DNA from: an uncultured Eubacteriales bacterium
Lineage (GTDB): Bacteria; Bacillota; Clostridia; Oscillospirales; Butyricicoccaceae
Direction of reading: 5' to 3'
Assembly: GCA_910586105.1 (NCBI GenBank)
Contig: CAJUGU010000107.1
Coordinates: 1 to 6,158 of the forward strand
Length of the DNA: 6,158 nucleotides
The notes beneath the pieces were generated by a model, which made no database searches, was not told the origin of the DNA, and saw only the letters and a list, made by a program, of their open reading frames with translations. The first letter of the stretch is position 1. Every line of letters begins with the position of its first letter. Made by a program: the position numbers and the translations under genes. Of this stretch, positions 1 to 6,088 are shown one piece after another.

Positions 1-3
1 GAG

Positions 4-65
4 CCGGGGCCCTGCCCCGGATCCCGGTCCTGCGCGGACAGCGCCAGAGGGACTTATCCCTCTGG
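4..65. repeat. Two tandem GC-rich hairpins in the fprA leader, possibly a dispersed intergenic repeat
   Basis: Two perfect inverted repeats stand close together. CCGGGGC (4-10) pairs with GCCCCGG (14-20) around a 3-nt loop, and CCAGAGGGA (44-52) pairs with TCCCTCTGG (57-65) around the loop CTTA. A smaller stem, CCGCC (76-80) with GGCGG (85-89), follows. No open frame here looks like a gene and there is no T-tract after the stems, so these are not clear terminators. Paired hairpins of this style recur between genes in GC-rich anaerobes, from general memory. Whether this one is dispersed in its own genome cannot be tested from one window. The pairing is certain; the repeat label is inference. 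Confidence 0.45.
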
Positions 66-126
66 ACTCCCTTCTCCGCCTGCGGGCGGGACGGGGGACG
101 GGTGCGTCCGTCATCTGCGTATCCGT

Positions 127-166
127 GCGGCTTCGCCCCGCCAAACGGACGGCGGGACGAAGCCGC
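127..166. repeat. Long imperfect inverted repeat upstream of fprA
   Basis: GCGGCTTCG (127-135) pairs with CGAAGCCGC (158-166), and CCCGCC (137-142) pairs with GGCGGG (151-156). This gives a 15-bp stem with a single C/A mismatch (136/157) and an 8-nt loop (143-150). No run of T follows on either strand, so it does not look like a standard intrinsic terminator. It ends 57 nt before the fprA start codon and would lie in the 5' leader of any transcript starting further upstream. Its role is unknown: it may be a leader structure, a REP-like element or the end of an upstream unit. Confidence 0.5.
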
Positions 167-208
167 CAAGCCCGGTAACCTTTTGAGGATCTGGGCCATA
201 TCATTTTG

Positions 209-216
209 TAAGGAGG
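209..216 (+). promoter_or_regulatory. Ribosome binding site of the flavodiiron gene
   Basis: TAAGGAGG at 209-216 lies 7 nt before the ATG at 224, a near-perfect Shine-Dalgarno match that fixes the start. I could not find a convincing -35/-10 pair between 167 and 208. Confidence 0.85.
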
Positions 217-223
217 ATCTCAC

Positions 224-1438
224 ATGTATTGCATCCGCAATGTAACCGACGACCTTTACTGGGTGGGCGCAAACGATCACCGCCTCCACCTCTTTGAAAA
301 TATCCATCCCATTTCCCGCGGCGTTTCCTATAACGCTTACCTCCTGCTCGACCAGAAAACCGTCCTGTTCGATACCGTCGACTGGTCGGCCTGCCGCCAG
401 TTGCTGGAAAATCTGCATCACCTGCTCGACGGGAAACCGCTCGATTATCTCCTCATCAACCACATGGAACCCGATCACGGCGCGTCCATTGAGGAGATCC
501 TGCTCCGCTGGCCTAATGTGAAGATCATTTCCACCGAAAAGGCGTTCATGCTCATGCGCCAGTTTGGCTTTAACATTGACGGCCACGAGCTGATCACCGT
601 CAAGGAAGGCGATACCTTCTCCTTCGGTACGCATACCGTTACCTTCGTTGCCGCGCCCATGGTCCATTGGCCCGAAGCAATGGTCACGTTCGACTTGACC
701 AACGGCGTGCTGTTCTCTGCGGACGCGTTCGGCTCCTTCGGCGCGCTCGACGGCAAGCTCTTCGCCGACGAGGTCAATTTCGACCGCGACTGGATCGACG
801 ACGCCCGCCGTTATCTGACCAACATCGTCGGGAAATATGGCCCCCACGTGCAGCTCCTGCTCAAGAAGGCGTCCGGCATCCTGGACAAGATCAAATTCAT
901 TTGCCCGCTGCACGGCCCCGTCTGGCGTGAAAACCTGGGGTATTTCATCGATAAGTACGACAAGTGGAGCCGTTATGAGCCCGAAGAAGAAGGCGTCCTG
1001 ATCGCTTACGCCTCCATGTACGGCAACACCGAAGCCGCCGCACAGGCGCTGGCTTCCAAGCTCTGCGAGAAGGGCATGACCAACGTCTGGGTCTATGACG
1101 TGTCCAATACCCACGTGTCGCAGTTGGTTTCCGAGTCCTTCCGGCTCAGCCATATCGTCCTGGCTTCCGTCACTTACAATCTCGGCATTTATCCGGTAAT
1201 GCACAATTATTTGATGGATATGAAGGCGCTCAACCTGCAAAACCGTACCTTCGCGATCATTGAAAATGGTTCGTGGGCGGTCAAGTCGGGCGACCTGATG
1301 CAAAAATTCATCGAAAACGAGATGAAGAATATGACCGTGCTTGGCGACCGCCTTTCCATGGCGTCTGCCCTGCATGACGATAAAGCCGTCGAACTCGACG
1401 CCCTCGCGGACGCGATCCTTGAATCTATGAAAAAATAA
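224..1438 (+). CDS. fprA: FprA family A-type flavoprotein (flavodiiron protein)
   Basis: This is a 404-residue cytoplasmic flavodiiron protein. Residues about 1-250 form the metallo-beta-lactamase-like domain that carries the di-iron site. The expected ligands are all visible: H80, E82 and D84 in the H-x-E-x-D-H motif (with H85), H148 in the VHWPE segment, D167 in SADAFG and H230 in CPLHG. Residues about 256-400 are a flavodoxin-like FMN domain, with the phosphate loop at S264-MYGNTE-270. There is no C-terminal rubredoxin or flavin reductase domain, so electrons must come from separate partners such as a rubredoxin or F420-type donor. Family members reduce O2 to water or NO to N2O and protect anaerobes; which substrate applies here cannot be read from sequence. 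Length is normal for the class. The gene appears monocistronic, with a strong ribosome binding site and its own terminator, and converges on the minus-strand genes. Confidence 0.95.
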   Translation: MYCIRNVTDDLYWVGANDHRLHLFENIHPISRGVSYNAYLLLDQKTVLFDTVDWSACRQLLENLHHLLDGKPLDYLLINHMEPDHGASIEEILLRWPNVKIISTEKAFMLMRQFGFNIDGHELITVKEGDTFSFGTHTVTFVAAPMVHWPEAMVTFDLTNGVLFSADAFGSFGALDGKLFADEVNFDRDWIDDARRYLTNIVGKYGPHVQLLLKKASGILDKIKFICPLHGPVWRENLGYFIDKYDKWSRYEPEEEGVLIAYASMYGNTEAAAQALASKLCEKGMTNVWVYDVSNTHVSQLVSESFRLSHIVLASVTYNLGIYPVMHNYLMDMKALNLQNRTFAIIENGSWAVKSGDLMQKFIENEMKNMTVLGDRLSMASALHDDKAVELDALADAILESMKK

Positions 1439-1448
1439 CCGCCGGTTT

Positions 1449-1483
1449 CCGGGTGCGGAGCGTTTCGCTCTGCACCCGGTTTT
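1449..1483 (+). terminator. Intrinsic terminator of the flavodiiron gene
   Basis: A 14-bp stem with one G-T wobble (1449-1462 with 1466-1479, loop TTT) is followed at once by TTTT (1480-1483). It begins 11 nt after the stop codon. On the minus strand no T-run follows the stem, so it acts mainly for rightward transcription. Confidence 0.9.
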
Positions 1484-1611
1484 CGATTCGTTCGCAAATG
1501 CGGGATGGAGCGCCAGGATATCTTTGCCCACAGAAGCCCGTGAACTTCCATAATCTTCGCCAGCCGCGCCAAGCCGCCCAGTCATGTTCTTTCCCGGCAA
1601 AGCACAGGCGC
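1484..1611. other. Intergenic stretch with no recognisable gene
   Basis: Both strands were read here. Short open frames exist but none has a ribosome binding site, a recognisable motif or a plausible start. The minus-strand frame through 1572 downward simply runs into the antisense of fprA. Since it lies just downstream of the hicB-like fragment, it could be further decayed DNA from the same relic, but nothing in it is identifiable to me. Confidence 0.5.
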
Positions 1612-1740
1612 TTACGGCCTGTCAGCCGTCCGTTTGCCAGGGTATTCCTTCAGCGCCTCCTGCAAGACTGCGGAAAAGTTCACGTTTGCGTTCTCTGTTT
1701 CATAGTTCAGCAACGCCGGGATCGTCAATGCTTTCTTATT
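1612..1740 (-). pseudogene. Headless fragment resembling the C-terminus of a HicB-family antitoxin
   Basis: Read on the minus strand from 1740 to the TAA at 1612-1614, the frame gives 42 residues, beginning NKKALTIPALLNYETEN and continuing through a VNFSAVLQEALKEY segment. That pattern (KK-x-LTIP-x-LN, then NFS-x-VLQEALK) is the hallmark of the C-terminal ribbon-helix-helix part of HicB-type antitoxins, which bind DNA at their own promoter and neutralise HicA mRNA interferase. Only this end is present. The frame is closed by a TGA at 1759-1761, and upstream of 1747 the sequence is instead a copy of the argF tail. No start codon, ribosome binding site or N-terminal HicB fold is present, and no HicA-like frame lies nearby. 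It is therefore a relic. The family call is from remembered motif pattern, not a search. Confidence 0.7.
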
Positions 1741-1746
1741 CCGGCC

Positions 1747-1823
1747 AAAAGCCGCTGGTCAATCAGGCATTCCAAAGTCGGGTTGCGGCCGCGCGCTCCG
1801 TTTTACTTCATCAGAGTGACCAT
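1747..1823 (-). repeat. Second copy of the argF tail and 3' flank (left direct repeat)
   Basis: These 77 bases align without gaps to 2638-2714, with 11 mismatches by hand count (about 86% identity). Both copies have the same orientation. On the minus strand 1823-1803 encodes MVTLMK and a TAA stop, exactly the end of ArgF; its only base difference in that part is the silent AAG/AAA lysine codon. The other differences lie in the noncoding 3' flank. Homology stops abruptly at ATG 1823; the sequence upstream on that strand is unrelated to argF. This is a detached argF 3' end, not a gene. Confidence 0.9.
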
Positions 1824-1879
1824 TTTTGTTGGATCCCATCCGCAGGACAGTCGCCCACTTTTATTGAAACACGTGCGTT

Positions 1880-2497
1880 TTACGACAGTTTTTTCGCCGT
1901 GACCAGAAAAGCCGAATTGCTTATCTGCCTGTAATCGATCTGCACATACCGTGCAGCGTCCAGAAAAGAAACGATTTCCCGTTGCGAATAGATCCTTACG
2001 TCGCCGCCGTTGCTGTACGGCAGGAAAAAATTCATGATCTGGCGCACCGGAAAGGGCTTCCAATAATCACTGATCAATAAGGCTCCGCCTTCCTTTAATA
2101 CCCGCCAGAATTCAGAAATTGCTTTTTGGGGATGCGGATAATGATGAAAGGAGTCGTTGCATATGACCAAATCAAAGGAATCCGCGTCAAACGGAAGCGC
2201 TTCCGAATCCCCTAACACCAATCCCACAGTTTCATCCAATTTTCCTTTTGCGACGTCCAGCATTTTCTCCGAGAGGTCGACGCCTGTAAAATGGGCGTCG
2301 GTATGCTCGGCAGCGAGCTGCTTTAGGAGTTCGCCCGTCCCGCAGCCTACGTCTAACAGATTGGAAAAGCGGAGTTCCTGGATCCGGTTTAAAACCGGCG
2401 CGTATTGCCGCCTTGCATGGCTTCCATTCCTGTCCCGGTCATAGGTGGAGGCCTGGCGGTCAAACGCCTGTTTGGACGCCAATTTGCTGTCGTTCAT
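1880..2497 (-). CDS. Class I SAM-dependent methyltransferase (UbiE/Methyltransf_11 type)
   Basis: This is a 205-residue soluble methyltransferase. The Rossmann-fold landmarks occur in order: motif I LLDVGCGTGE (47-56), the acidic ribose-binding residue D74 in GVDLS, the GDSEALPF stretch (96-103) that contacts adenine, motif II FDLVICNDSFHH (108-119), and motif III VLKEGGALLISD (133-144). The substrate is not predictable; small-molecule and quinone-type substrates are common in this class. I start it at the ATG at 2497, not the one at 2512, because the GGAGGG that would serve as ribosome binding site (2505-2510) lies between the two. It sits 197 nt downstream of argF in the same direction, with terminator-like hairpins between, so it is probably not a firm operon member. 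GC content is about 51% (hand count, 1921-2460) against about 61% in sampled argF lines, and it is bracketed by the argF-tail repeats, suggesting later arrival. I see no clear terminator after it. Confidence 0.85.
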   Translation of the reverse strand: MNDSKLASKQAFDRQASTYDRDRNGSHARRQYAPVLNRIQELRFSNLLDVGCGTGELLKQLAAEHTDAHFTGVDLSEKMLDVAKGKLDETVGLVLGDSEALPFDADSFDLVICNDSFHHYPHPQKAISEFWRVLKEGGALLISDYWKPFPVRQIMNFFLPYSNGGDVRIYSQREIVSFLDAARYVQIDYRQISNSAFLVTAKKLS

Positions 2498-2504
2498 GTG
2501 AAAT

Positions 2505-2510
2505 CCCTCC
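2505..2510 (-). promoter_or_regulatory. Ribosome binding site that decides the methyltransferase start
   Basis: On the minus strand GGAGGG ends 7 nt before the ATG at 2497. The in-frame upstream ATG at 2512 overlaps this site directly and has no good site of its own, so translation should begin at 2497. Confidence 0.8.
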
Positions 2511-2568
2511 ATGTTGATTGTTTCAGATCCCGTTCTTCATTTTTGCGGCGTCCCCCGATCCCCTATAT

Positions 2569-2610
2569 GAAACAAATGCATCCCCTCCGCAAGCTGCATA
2601 GGGGATGCAT
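2569..2610 (-). terminator. Strong hairpin with T-rich tail between argF and the methyltransferase gene
   Basis: ATGCATCCCCT (2576-2586) pairs perfectly over 11 bp with AGGGGATGCAT (2600-2610), around a 13-nt loop. On the minus strand the stem is followed by TTGTTTC. This fits an intrinsic terminator for leftward transcription from argD-argF. An alternative pairing of the same arm with 2558-2566 exists (see findings), so it may be regulated or simply a degenerate terminator pair. Confidence 0.65.
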
Positions 2611-2626
2611 CCGGTTTCCAAACCAT

Positions 2627-2657
2627 AAAAGCCTGCCGAAAGCCGCCGGTCCGGCAG
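2627..2657 (-). terminator. Terminator-like hairpin just after argF
   Basis: On the minus strand CTGCCG (2657-2652) pairs with CGGCAG (2638-2633) around a GC-rich 13-nt loop that can form further internal pairs. The stem is followed by GCTTTT (2632-2627). It begins 36 nt after the argF stop and could be argF's native terminator. The stem is short, so efficiency is uncertain. The homologous flank at 1747-1823 does not keep this stem. Confidence 0.5.
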
Positions 2658-2714
2658 TCATTCCAAAGCTGGGGCGCGGCCGCGCGCTCCGTTTTATTTC
2701 ATCAGAGTGACCAT
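2638..2714 (-). repeat. argF tail and 3' flank (right direct repeat, intact copy)
   Basis: This is the in-place counterpart of 1747-1823. It comprises the last six codons and stop of the functional argF (2714-2694) and 56 bases of 3' flank. The two copies enclose 814 bases holding the methyltransferase gene and the 2576-2610 hairpin. Confidence 0.9.
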
Positions 2715-3596
2715 GACCGCCTTCTGTGCATGCAGACGGTTTTCCGCTTCCTCGAACAGCTCGTCCGCGTGCGCCTCGAACACGTCCTCCGTGATCTCCT
2801 GCCCACGGTAGGCCGGCAGGCAGTGCTGCACCATTGCGCCTTCGTTCGCCAGCTTCATCAGCTCGGCGTTGACCTGATAGCCTGCAAACGCCTTGATGCG
2901 GGCTTCCTTTTCCGATTCCTGCCCCATTGACGCCCAGGTGTCCGTATACACCACGTCGGCGCCCTTGACCGCCTGCGCCGGGGAGTCGGTCAGCTCGAAA
3001 TCCGGGTTGTCTTTCGCAAATTCCAGTACGATCGGATCGGGACGGTAGCCCTCCGGACAGGCGACCGAGATCTTCATGCCTGTTTTCAGGCAGCCGACGA
3101 TCAGCGAATTGGTCATGTTGTTGCCGTCGCCGATGTATGCCAGCTTCAACCCCGCCAGCGTCGCGAAATGTTCGCGGATGGTCATCAGATCGGCCAGCAC
3201 CTGGCACGGGTGGCAGAAATCGGTCAGCCCGTTAATGATCGGGATGCTGCCATATTTCGCGAGATCTTCGACCTCCTTCTGTTCATAGGTGCGGATCATG
3301 ATGCCGTCCAGATACCGCGACAGCACGCGCGCCGTATCCTGCACCGGTTCGCCTCGCCCGATCTGCAAATCGCGCGAGGACAGGAACAGCGGCTGCCCGC
3401 CAAGCTGATAAATTCCGGTTTCAAAAGAAACCCGCGTGCGGGTCGACGACTTCTGGAAGATCAATCCGACCGACTTCCCTTCCAGATGCTTGTGGGGAAT
3501 CTTGTTCTTGCGCTCATACTTGAGCTGATCGGCCAAATCCAGAATGCCGACAATCTCATCGCCGCTCAGATCGAGCAGCTTCAACAAATGCTTCAT
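2694..3596 (-). CDS. argF: Ornithine carbamoyltransferase
   Basis: This cytoplasmic enzyme transfers the carbamoyl group of carbamoyl phosphate to ornithine, giving citrulline in arginine biosynthesis; it normally works as a trimer. All family signatures are intact over 300 residues: the carbamoyl-phosphate loop STRTR (51-55), HPCQ (129-132), the second-domain DGNNMTNS stretch (157-164), the ornithine-binding D219-x-W-x-SMG (to 225) and HCLP (258-261) with the catalytic cysteine. Length is typical and the C-terminus is complete. The start is set by AAGGAGG (3604-3610), which lies inside the end of argD, 7 nt before the ATG. The argD stop and argF start overlap by 4 nt (ATGA), which implies translational coupling. 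A catabolic role cannot be excluded from sequence, but pairing with argD favours biosynthesis. No ArgR-type operator was recognised upstream. Its last six codons are duplicated at 1803-1823. Confidence 0.96.
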   Translation of the reverse strand: MKHLLKLLDLSGDEIVGILDLADQLKYERKNKIPHKHLEGKSVGLIFQKSSTRTRVSFETGIYQLGGQPLFLSSRDLQIGRGEPVQDTARVLSRYLDGIMIRTYEQKEVEDLAKYGSIPIINGLTDFCHPCQVLADLMTIREHFATLAGLKLAYIGDGNNMTNSLIVGCLKTGMKISVACPEGYRPDPIVLEFAKDNPDFELTDSPAQAVKGADVVYTDTWASMGQESEKEARIKAFAGYQVNAELMKLANEGAMVQHCLPAYRGQEITEDVFEAHADELFEEAENRLHAQKAVMVTLMK

Positions 3597-4774
3597 GCAA
3601 ATACCTCCTTCATGATCTCGACCGCGGCGTTCATGTCCGCGTAGCCGATTGTCAGCGGCGGCAGCAGCCGGATTGCGTTCTGCCCCGCCGTCAATACCAA
3701 AACGCCCTTTTCGAGCAGCGCATTCACGAACCCTGCCCGTTTCTCAGGCTCGACCAGAATCGCAAGCATCAGGCCCATGCCCCGCACGCCCTGAATGTCG
3801 GGCGAACCGATACCCAGAATGCGGTCGCGCAGATAATTGCCCTTCTCGCAAACGGCGGTCAGGAACTTGGGGTTGTTCACCGCGTCCAGCACCGCGTTTG
3901 CCGCCGCGCACACCAACGGCGAACCGCCGAAGGTCGTCGCGTGGGTGCCCGGCACGAGTACATCGCAGCAGCTCGTATCCGCCAGCACCGCGCCGACCGG
4001 CACGCCGCCGCCGAGCCCCTTGGCCATCGTCACCACGTCCGGCTTGATGCCGTAATTCTGGAAGCAGAACAGCGCGCCGGTGCGCCCGATGCCTGTCTGC
4101 ACCTCGTCGATGATGAGCAGCAGGTCGCGCTCCCGGCAGAGCGCTTCCACCGCCTTCACAAAGCCCCGGTCGAGCGGCAGCACGCCGCCCTCTCCCTGGA
4201 TCAACTCCATCATGACCGCGCAGGTTGAAGCGTCCGCCTTTTCCTTCACGCTGTCAAGGTTATCGGCCTGCGCATAGTCAAAGCCCTCGGTGAAGGGGAA
4301 GAAAAAGTCGTGGAAACGCGCCTGCCCGGTCGCCTTCAGCGTTGTCACCGTCCGCCCGTGGAAGGAGTTGCGCAGCGTGACGATCTTATTGCGCCCCTCG
4401 CCGTATTTATCATAAGAATATTTGCGCGCCAGCTTGATCGCGCCCTCGTTCGCTTCCGCCCCTGAGTTTGCGAAAAACACCTTGCCCATGCCAGTGGCTG
4501 TGACCAGCTTTTTTGCCGCCTGCACCATCGGCGCGGTCGTGTACAGGTTGGAAACGTGGCACAACTTGTGCGCCTGTTCCGCGATCGCGTCCGCGACCCG
4601 CGGGTCGTTATAGCCCAGCGCATTCACGCCGATGCCGCTGGCAAGATCGATGTATTCTTTCCCTTCCACGTCCCACAGACGCGCGCCTTCGCCGCGGTCA
4701 AGCGCGATGGGGAACCGTGCATAGGTGTTCATTACATACTGTTGTTCTTCGGATTTCAATTCCTGATAAGTCAT
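3593..4774 (-). CDS. argD: Acetylornithine aminotransferase
   Basis: This is a PLP-dependent class III aminotransferase of 393 residues that converts N-acetylglutamate semialdehyde and glutamate into N-acetylornithine and 2-oxoglutarate, the fourth step of arginine synthesis. Visible landmarks are the phosphate-binding SGAEANE (104-110), SFHGRT (137-142), the PLP-ring residue D223 in IIDEVQTGIGRTG, the Schiff-base lysine K252 in MAKGLGGGVPVGA, and THATTFGG (278-285). Length matches bacterial ArgD closely. Related ornithine or succinylornithine aminotransferases share these motifs, but direct overlap with argF supports the biosynthetic call. The start at 4774 has a GAGGGA-type ribosome binding site 7 nt upstream on the minus strand. 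The pair appears to be the end of an arginine cluster; argC, argJ and argB are not in the window. The 66-nt gap to the upstream Sel1 gene contains hairpins but no clear promoter. Confidence 0.95.
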   Translation of the reverse strand: MTYQELKSEEQQYVMNTYARFPIALDRGEGARLWDVEGKEYIDLASGIGVNALGYNDPRVADAIAEQAHKLCHVSNLYTTAPMVQAAKKLVTATGMGKVFFANSGAEANEGAIKLARKYSYDKYGEGRNKIVTLRNSFHGRTVTTLKATGQARFHDFFFPFTEGFDYAQADNLDSVKEKADASTCAVMMELIQGEGGVLPLDRGFVKAVEALCRERDLLLIIDEVQTGIGRTGALFCFQNYGIKPDVVTMAKGLGGGVPVGAVLADTSCCDVLVPGTHATTFGGSPLVCAAANAVLDAVNNPKFLTAVCEKGNYLRDRILGIGSPDIQGVRGMGLMLAILVEPEKRAGFVNALLEKGVLVLTAGQNAIRLLPPLTIGYADMNAAVEIMKEVFA

Positions 4775-4800
4775 TCCGAATCCCTCGATTCCTTTCCAAT

Positions 4801-4826
4801 CAAAAGCTCTGCCGCCGGTGCGGCAG
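4801..4826 (-). terminator. Probable terminator between the Sel1 gene and argD
   Basis: CTGCCGC (4809-4815) and GCGGCAG (4820-4826) form a perfect 7-bp stem with a 4-nt loop. On the minus strand it is followed by AGCTTTTG. The T-run is short and displaced by three bases, so this may be only a partial terminator; it would separate the Sel1 gene from argD-argF. Confidence 0.5.
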
Positions 4827-4829
4827 TTT

Positions 4830-4855
4830 GTCCGGCGTTTTTAACGCCGCCGGAC
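4830..4855. repeat. Inverted repeat across the Sel1 gene stop codon
   Basis: GTCCGGCG (4830-4837) pairs with CGCCGGAC (4848-4855). An alternative inner stem, CGGCGTT (4833-4839) with AACGCCG (4843-4849), has a TTT loop. The stop codon at 4841-4843 lies in the loop region. With the adjacent stem at 4809-4826 it forms two hairpins in a row, perhaps together ending the Sel1 transcript or stabilising its 3' end. Confidence 0.45.
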
Positions 4856-6088
4856 CCATTTCCCGAACAGGGTCTTTTTGTAGCAGCGCAGCTCTTCCCG
4901 CGCCTTCTCAAAATCGCCCGCTTTTTTCAGATATTCCACGCCTCTTGGGATGTCCTCCGGGACTCCCAGCCCGCGGGCATGGATATAGCCTCGCATATAA
5001 TCGGCCTCCGCGTTCTTCCAGCCTACCTGATCAAGGAACGCAAGCGCCTTGCCGTAATCCTGCGGGGCGCCCCAGCCGTTAAAGCAGCATTGCGCCAGAT
5101 AAAACACGCCCCAGGTGCTGCCCTGCTTGTCGTAGGCGGTGAACAAATGGCGGTATGCGCTGACATAGTCCTGCCGCACGCCGTCGCCTTGCAAATACGC
5201 CTTGCCCAGCAGGTTGTTCGCCCCGGTATGCAGGGGGTCGCGCGCCAGCTCCCGCTGGAAGCAGGCGACTCCACGGGCGGCGTCTTTCGCGGTACCCTCG
5301 CCGTTGAAATAACAGCGCCCTACGTCGTACCACGCCCCCGGATGTCCGCCGTCCGCAGCCGCCTGATACCAGCGGAGGGCGTCCGCCTTGCGGCCTTCTT
5401 TGGTCAGCTCGTCGGCGTAGACCGCCTGATGGAGCGGGTGCCCATACTCCGCGCTGATCCGCCAGAGGTCGCGCACCTTTTCGGGATGGGGCGCGATAAT
5501 ATCCTCGTCGCCCTTCTCATAATAGTGAGCGAGGTTGTTGGCGGCAAAATACATCCCGCCCCGGAGCGCCTTCCAAAACCAGTCCTCGCACTTTGAGATG
5601 TTTTCCTTCAAATATGCCTTAAAGGCTCCATGGCTGGGGAAGGAATCCCGATCCTTACCGTCGATGCGCAGGAAATCCCACCAAAAATAGACGTTGCCGA
5701 CTACGTACTGGCTGAAGGCGTCGCCGCTCTCGGCCAGTTCGATCGCTTCCTCCAGCGCTTCCCGCAAACTGCCGAAACGCATTCGCCGTTCCAGCTCCGG
5801 GGTCAGTTCCCCGCTGCGCAGGGCGACCAGCACGCCGAGGGCGCTGCCCTGCTCGACCGCCCGGTGCATGAACCGGATCGCGCGGTCGTCGTCCTCCGGA
5901 AAGCCATGGCCAATCCATACATACTGCCGTCCGCAATAGCATCGCGCCAGGACGCAGGTCGCGTCCCCGTCCCCGGCGCTCGAGGCCTTTTCCAACAGAG
6001 CAAGCGCCGCCTGCCCCCGGCCGGTGCGCTCTTCATAATAAATATCCCGCAGCGCCTGCCGGACTTCACGACTCAATTCCGCCGCCAT
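4841..6088 (-). CDS. Sel1-like repeat (TPR-related) protein of unknown function
   Basis: This is a 415-residue protein built of alpha-solenoid Sel1-like repeats. The clearest units are at about 235-269, 270-307, 308-344 and 345-379, each following the pattern A-x-x-x-hydrophobic...A...A-x-x-x-hydrophobic-G-x-x-Y-x-x-G-x-G-x-x-x-D. A weaker unit lies at about 25-67. Residues 135-165, rich in W, F and charged residues, break the repeat pattern and may be an insert. I see no signal peptide, membrane segment or catalytic motif, so a cytoplasmic scaffold or protein-binding role is likely; partners are unknown. I start at the ATG at 6088 because AAGGAG lies 10 nt upstream of it. A longer reading from a TTG at 6109 would translate through that ribosome binding site. 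The C-terminus is basic (KWVRRR). It is upstream of argD in the same direction, but hairpins in the 66-nt gap argue against a firm operon. Confidence 0.85.
   Translation of the reverse strand: MAAELSREVRQALRDIYYEERTGRGQAALALLEKASSAGDGDATCVLARCYCGRQYVWIGHGFPEDDDRAIRFMHRAVEQGSALGVLVALRSGELTPELERRMRFGSLREALEEAIELAESGDAFSQYVVGNVYFWWDFLRIDGKDRDSFPSHGAFKAYLKENISKCEDWFWKALRGGMYFAANNLAHYYEKGDEDIIAPHPEKVRDLWRISAEYGHPLHQAVYADELTKEGRKADALRWYQAAADGGHPGAWYDVGRCYFNGEGTAKDAARGVACFQRELARDPLHTGANNLLGKAYLQGDGVRQDYVSAYRHLFTAYDKQGSTWGVFYLAQCCFNGWGAPQDYGKALAFLDQVGWKNAEADYMRGYIHARGLGVPEDIPRGVEYLKKAGDFEKAREELRCYKKTLFGKWVRRR

Noticed and set aside
183..203. Possible promoter (TTGAGG with TATCAT) before fprA.
   Set aside because: Spacing is about 10 bases, not 17, and a start there would leave almost no leader before the ribosome binding site.
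1453..1934. Overlapping plus-strand frames between fprA and the methyltransferase gene.
   Set aside because: They have no ribosome binding site or motifs, begin inside the fprA terminator or in noncoding DNA, and run antisense to the hicB-like relic, the argF-tail repeat and the methyltransferase end.
2498..2512. ATG at 2512 as methyltransferase start.
   Set aside because: The GGAGGG at 2505-2510 overlaps the codons just after that ATG and is well spaced for the ATG at 2497.
1747..2714. Interpretation of the argF-tail repeats as insertion-sequence ends or a CRISPR array.
   Set aside because: They are direct repeats, not terminal inverted repeats, there are only two copies, they include coding sequence, and no transposase, integrase or cas gene lies between or beside them.
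2563..3207. A 214-codon minus-strand frame overlapping argF.
   Set aside because: It is an out-of-frame shadow of argF, with an arginine/glycine-rich composition typical of frame-shifted GC-rich genes.
4556..5596. A 346-codon open frame on the plus strand.
   Set aside because: It is antisense to argD and the Sel1 gene, which both have clear family motifs. Long antisense frames are expected in GC-rich DNA, and it shows no ribosome binding site or recognisable domain.
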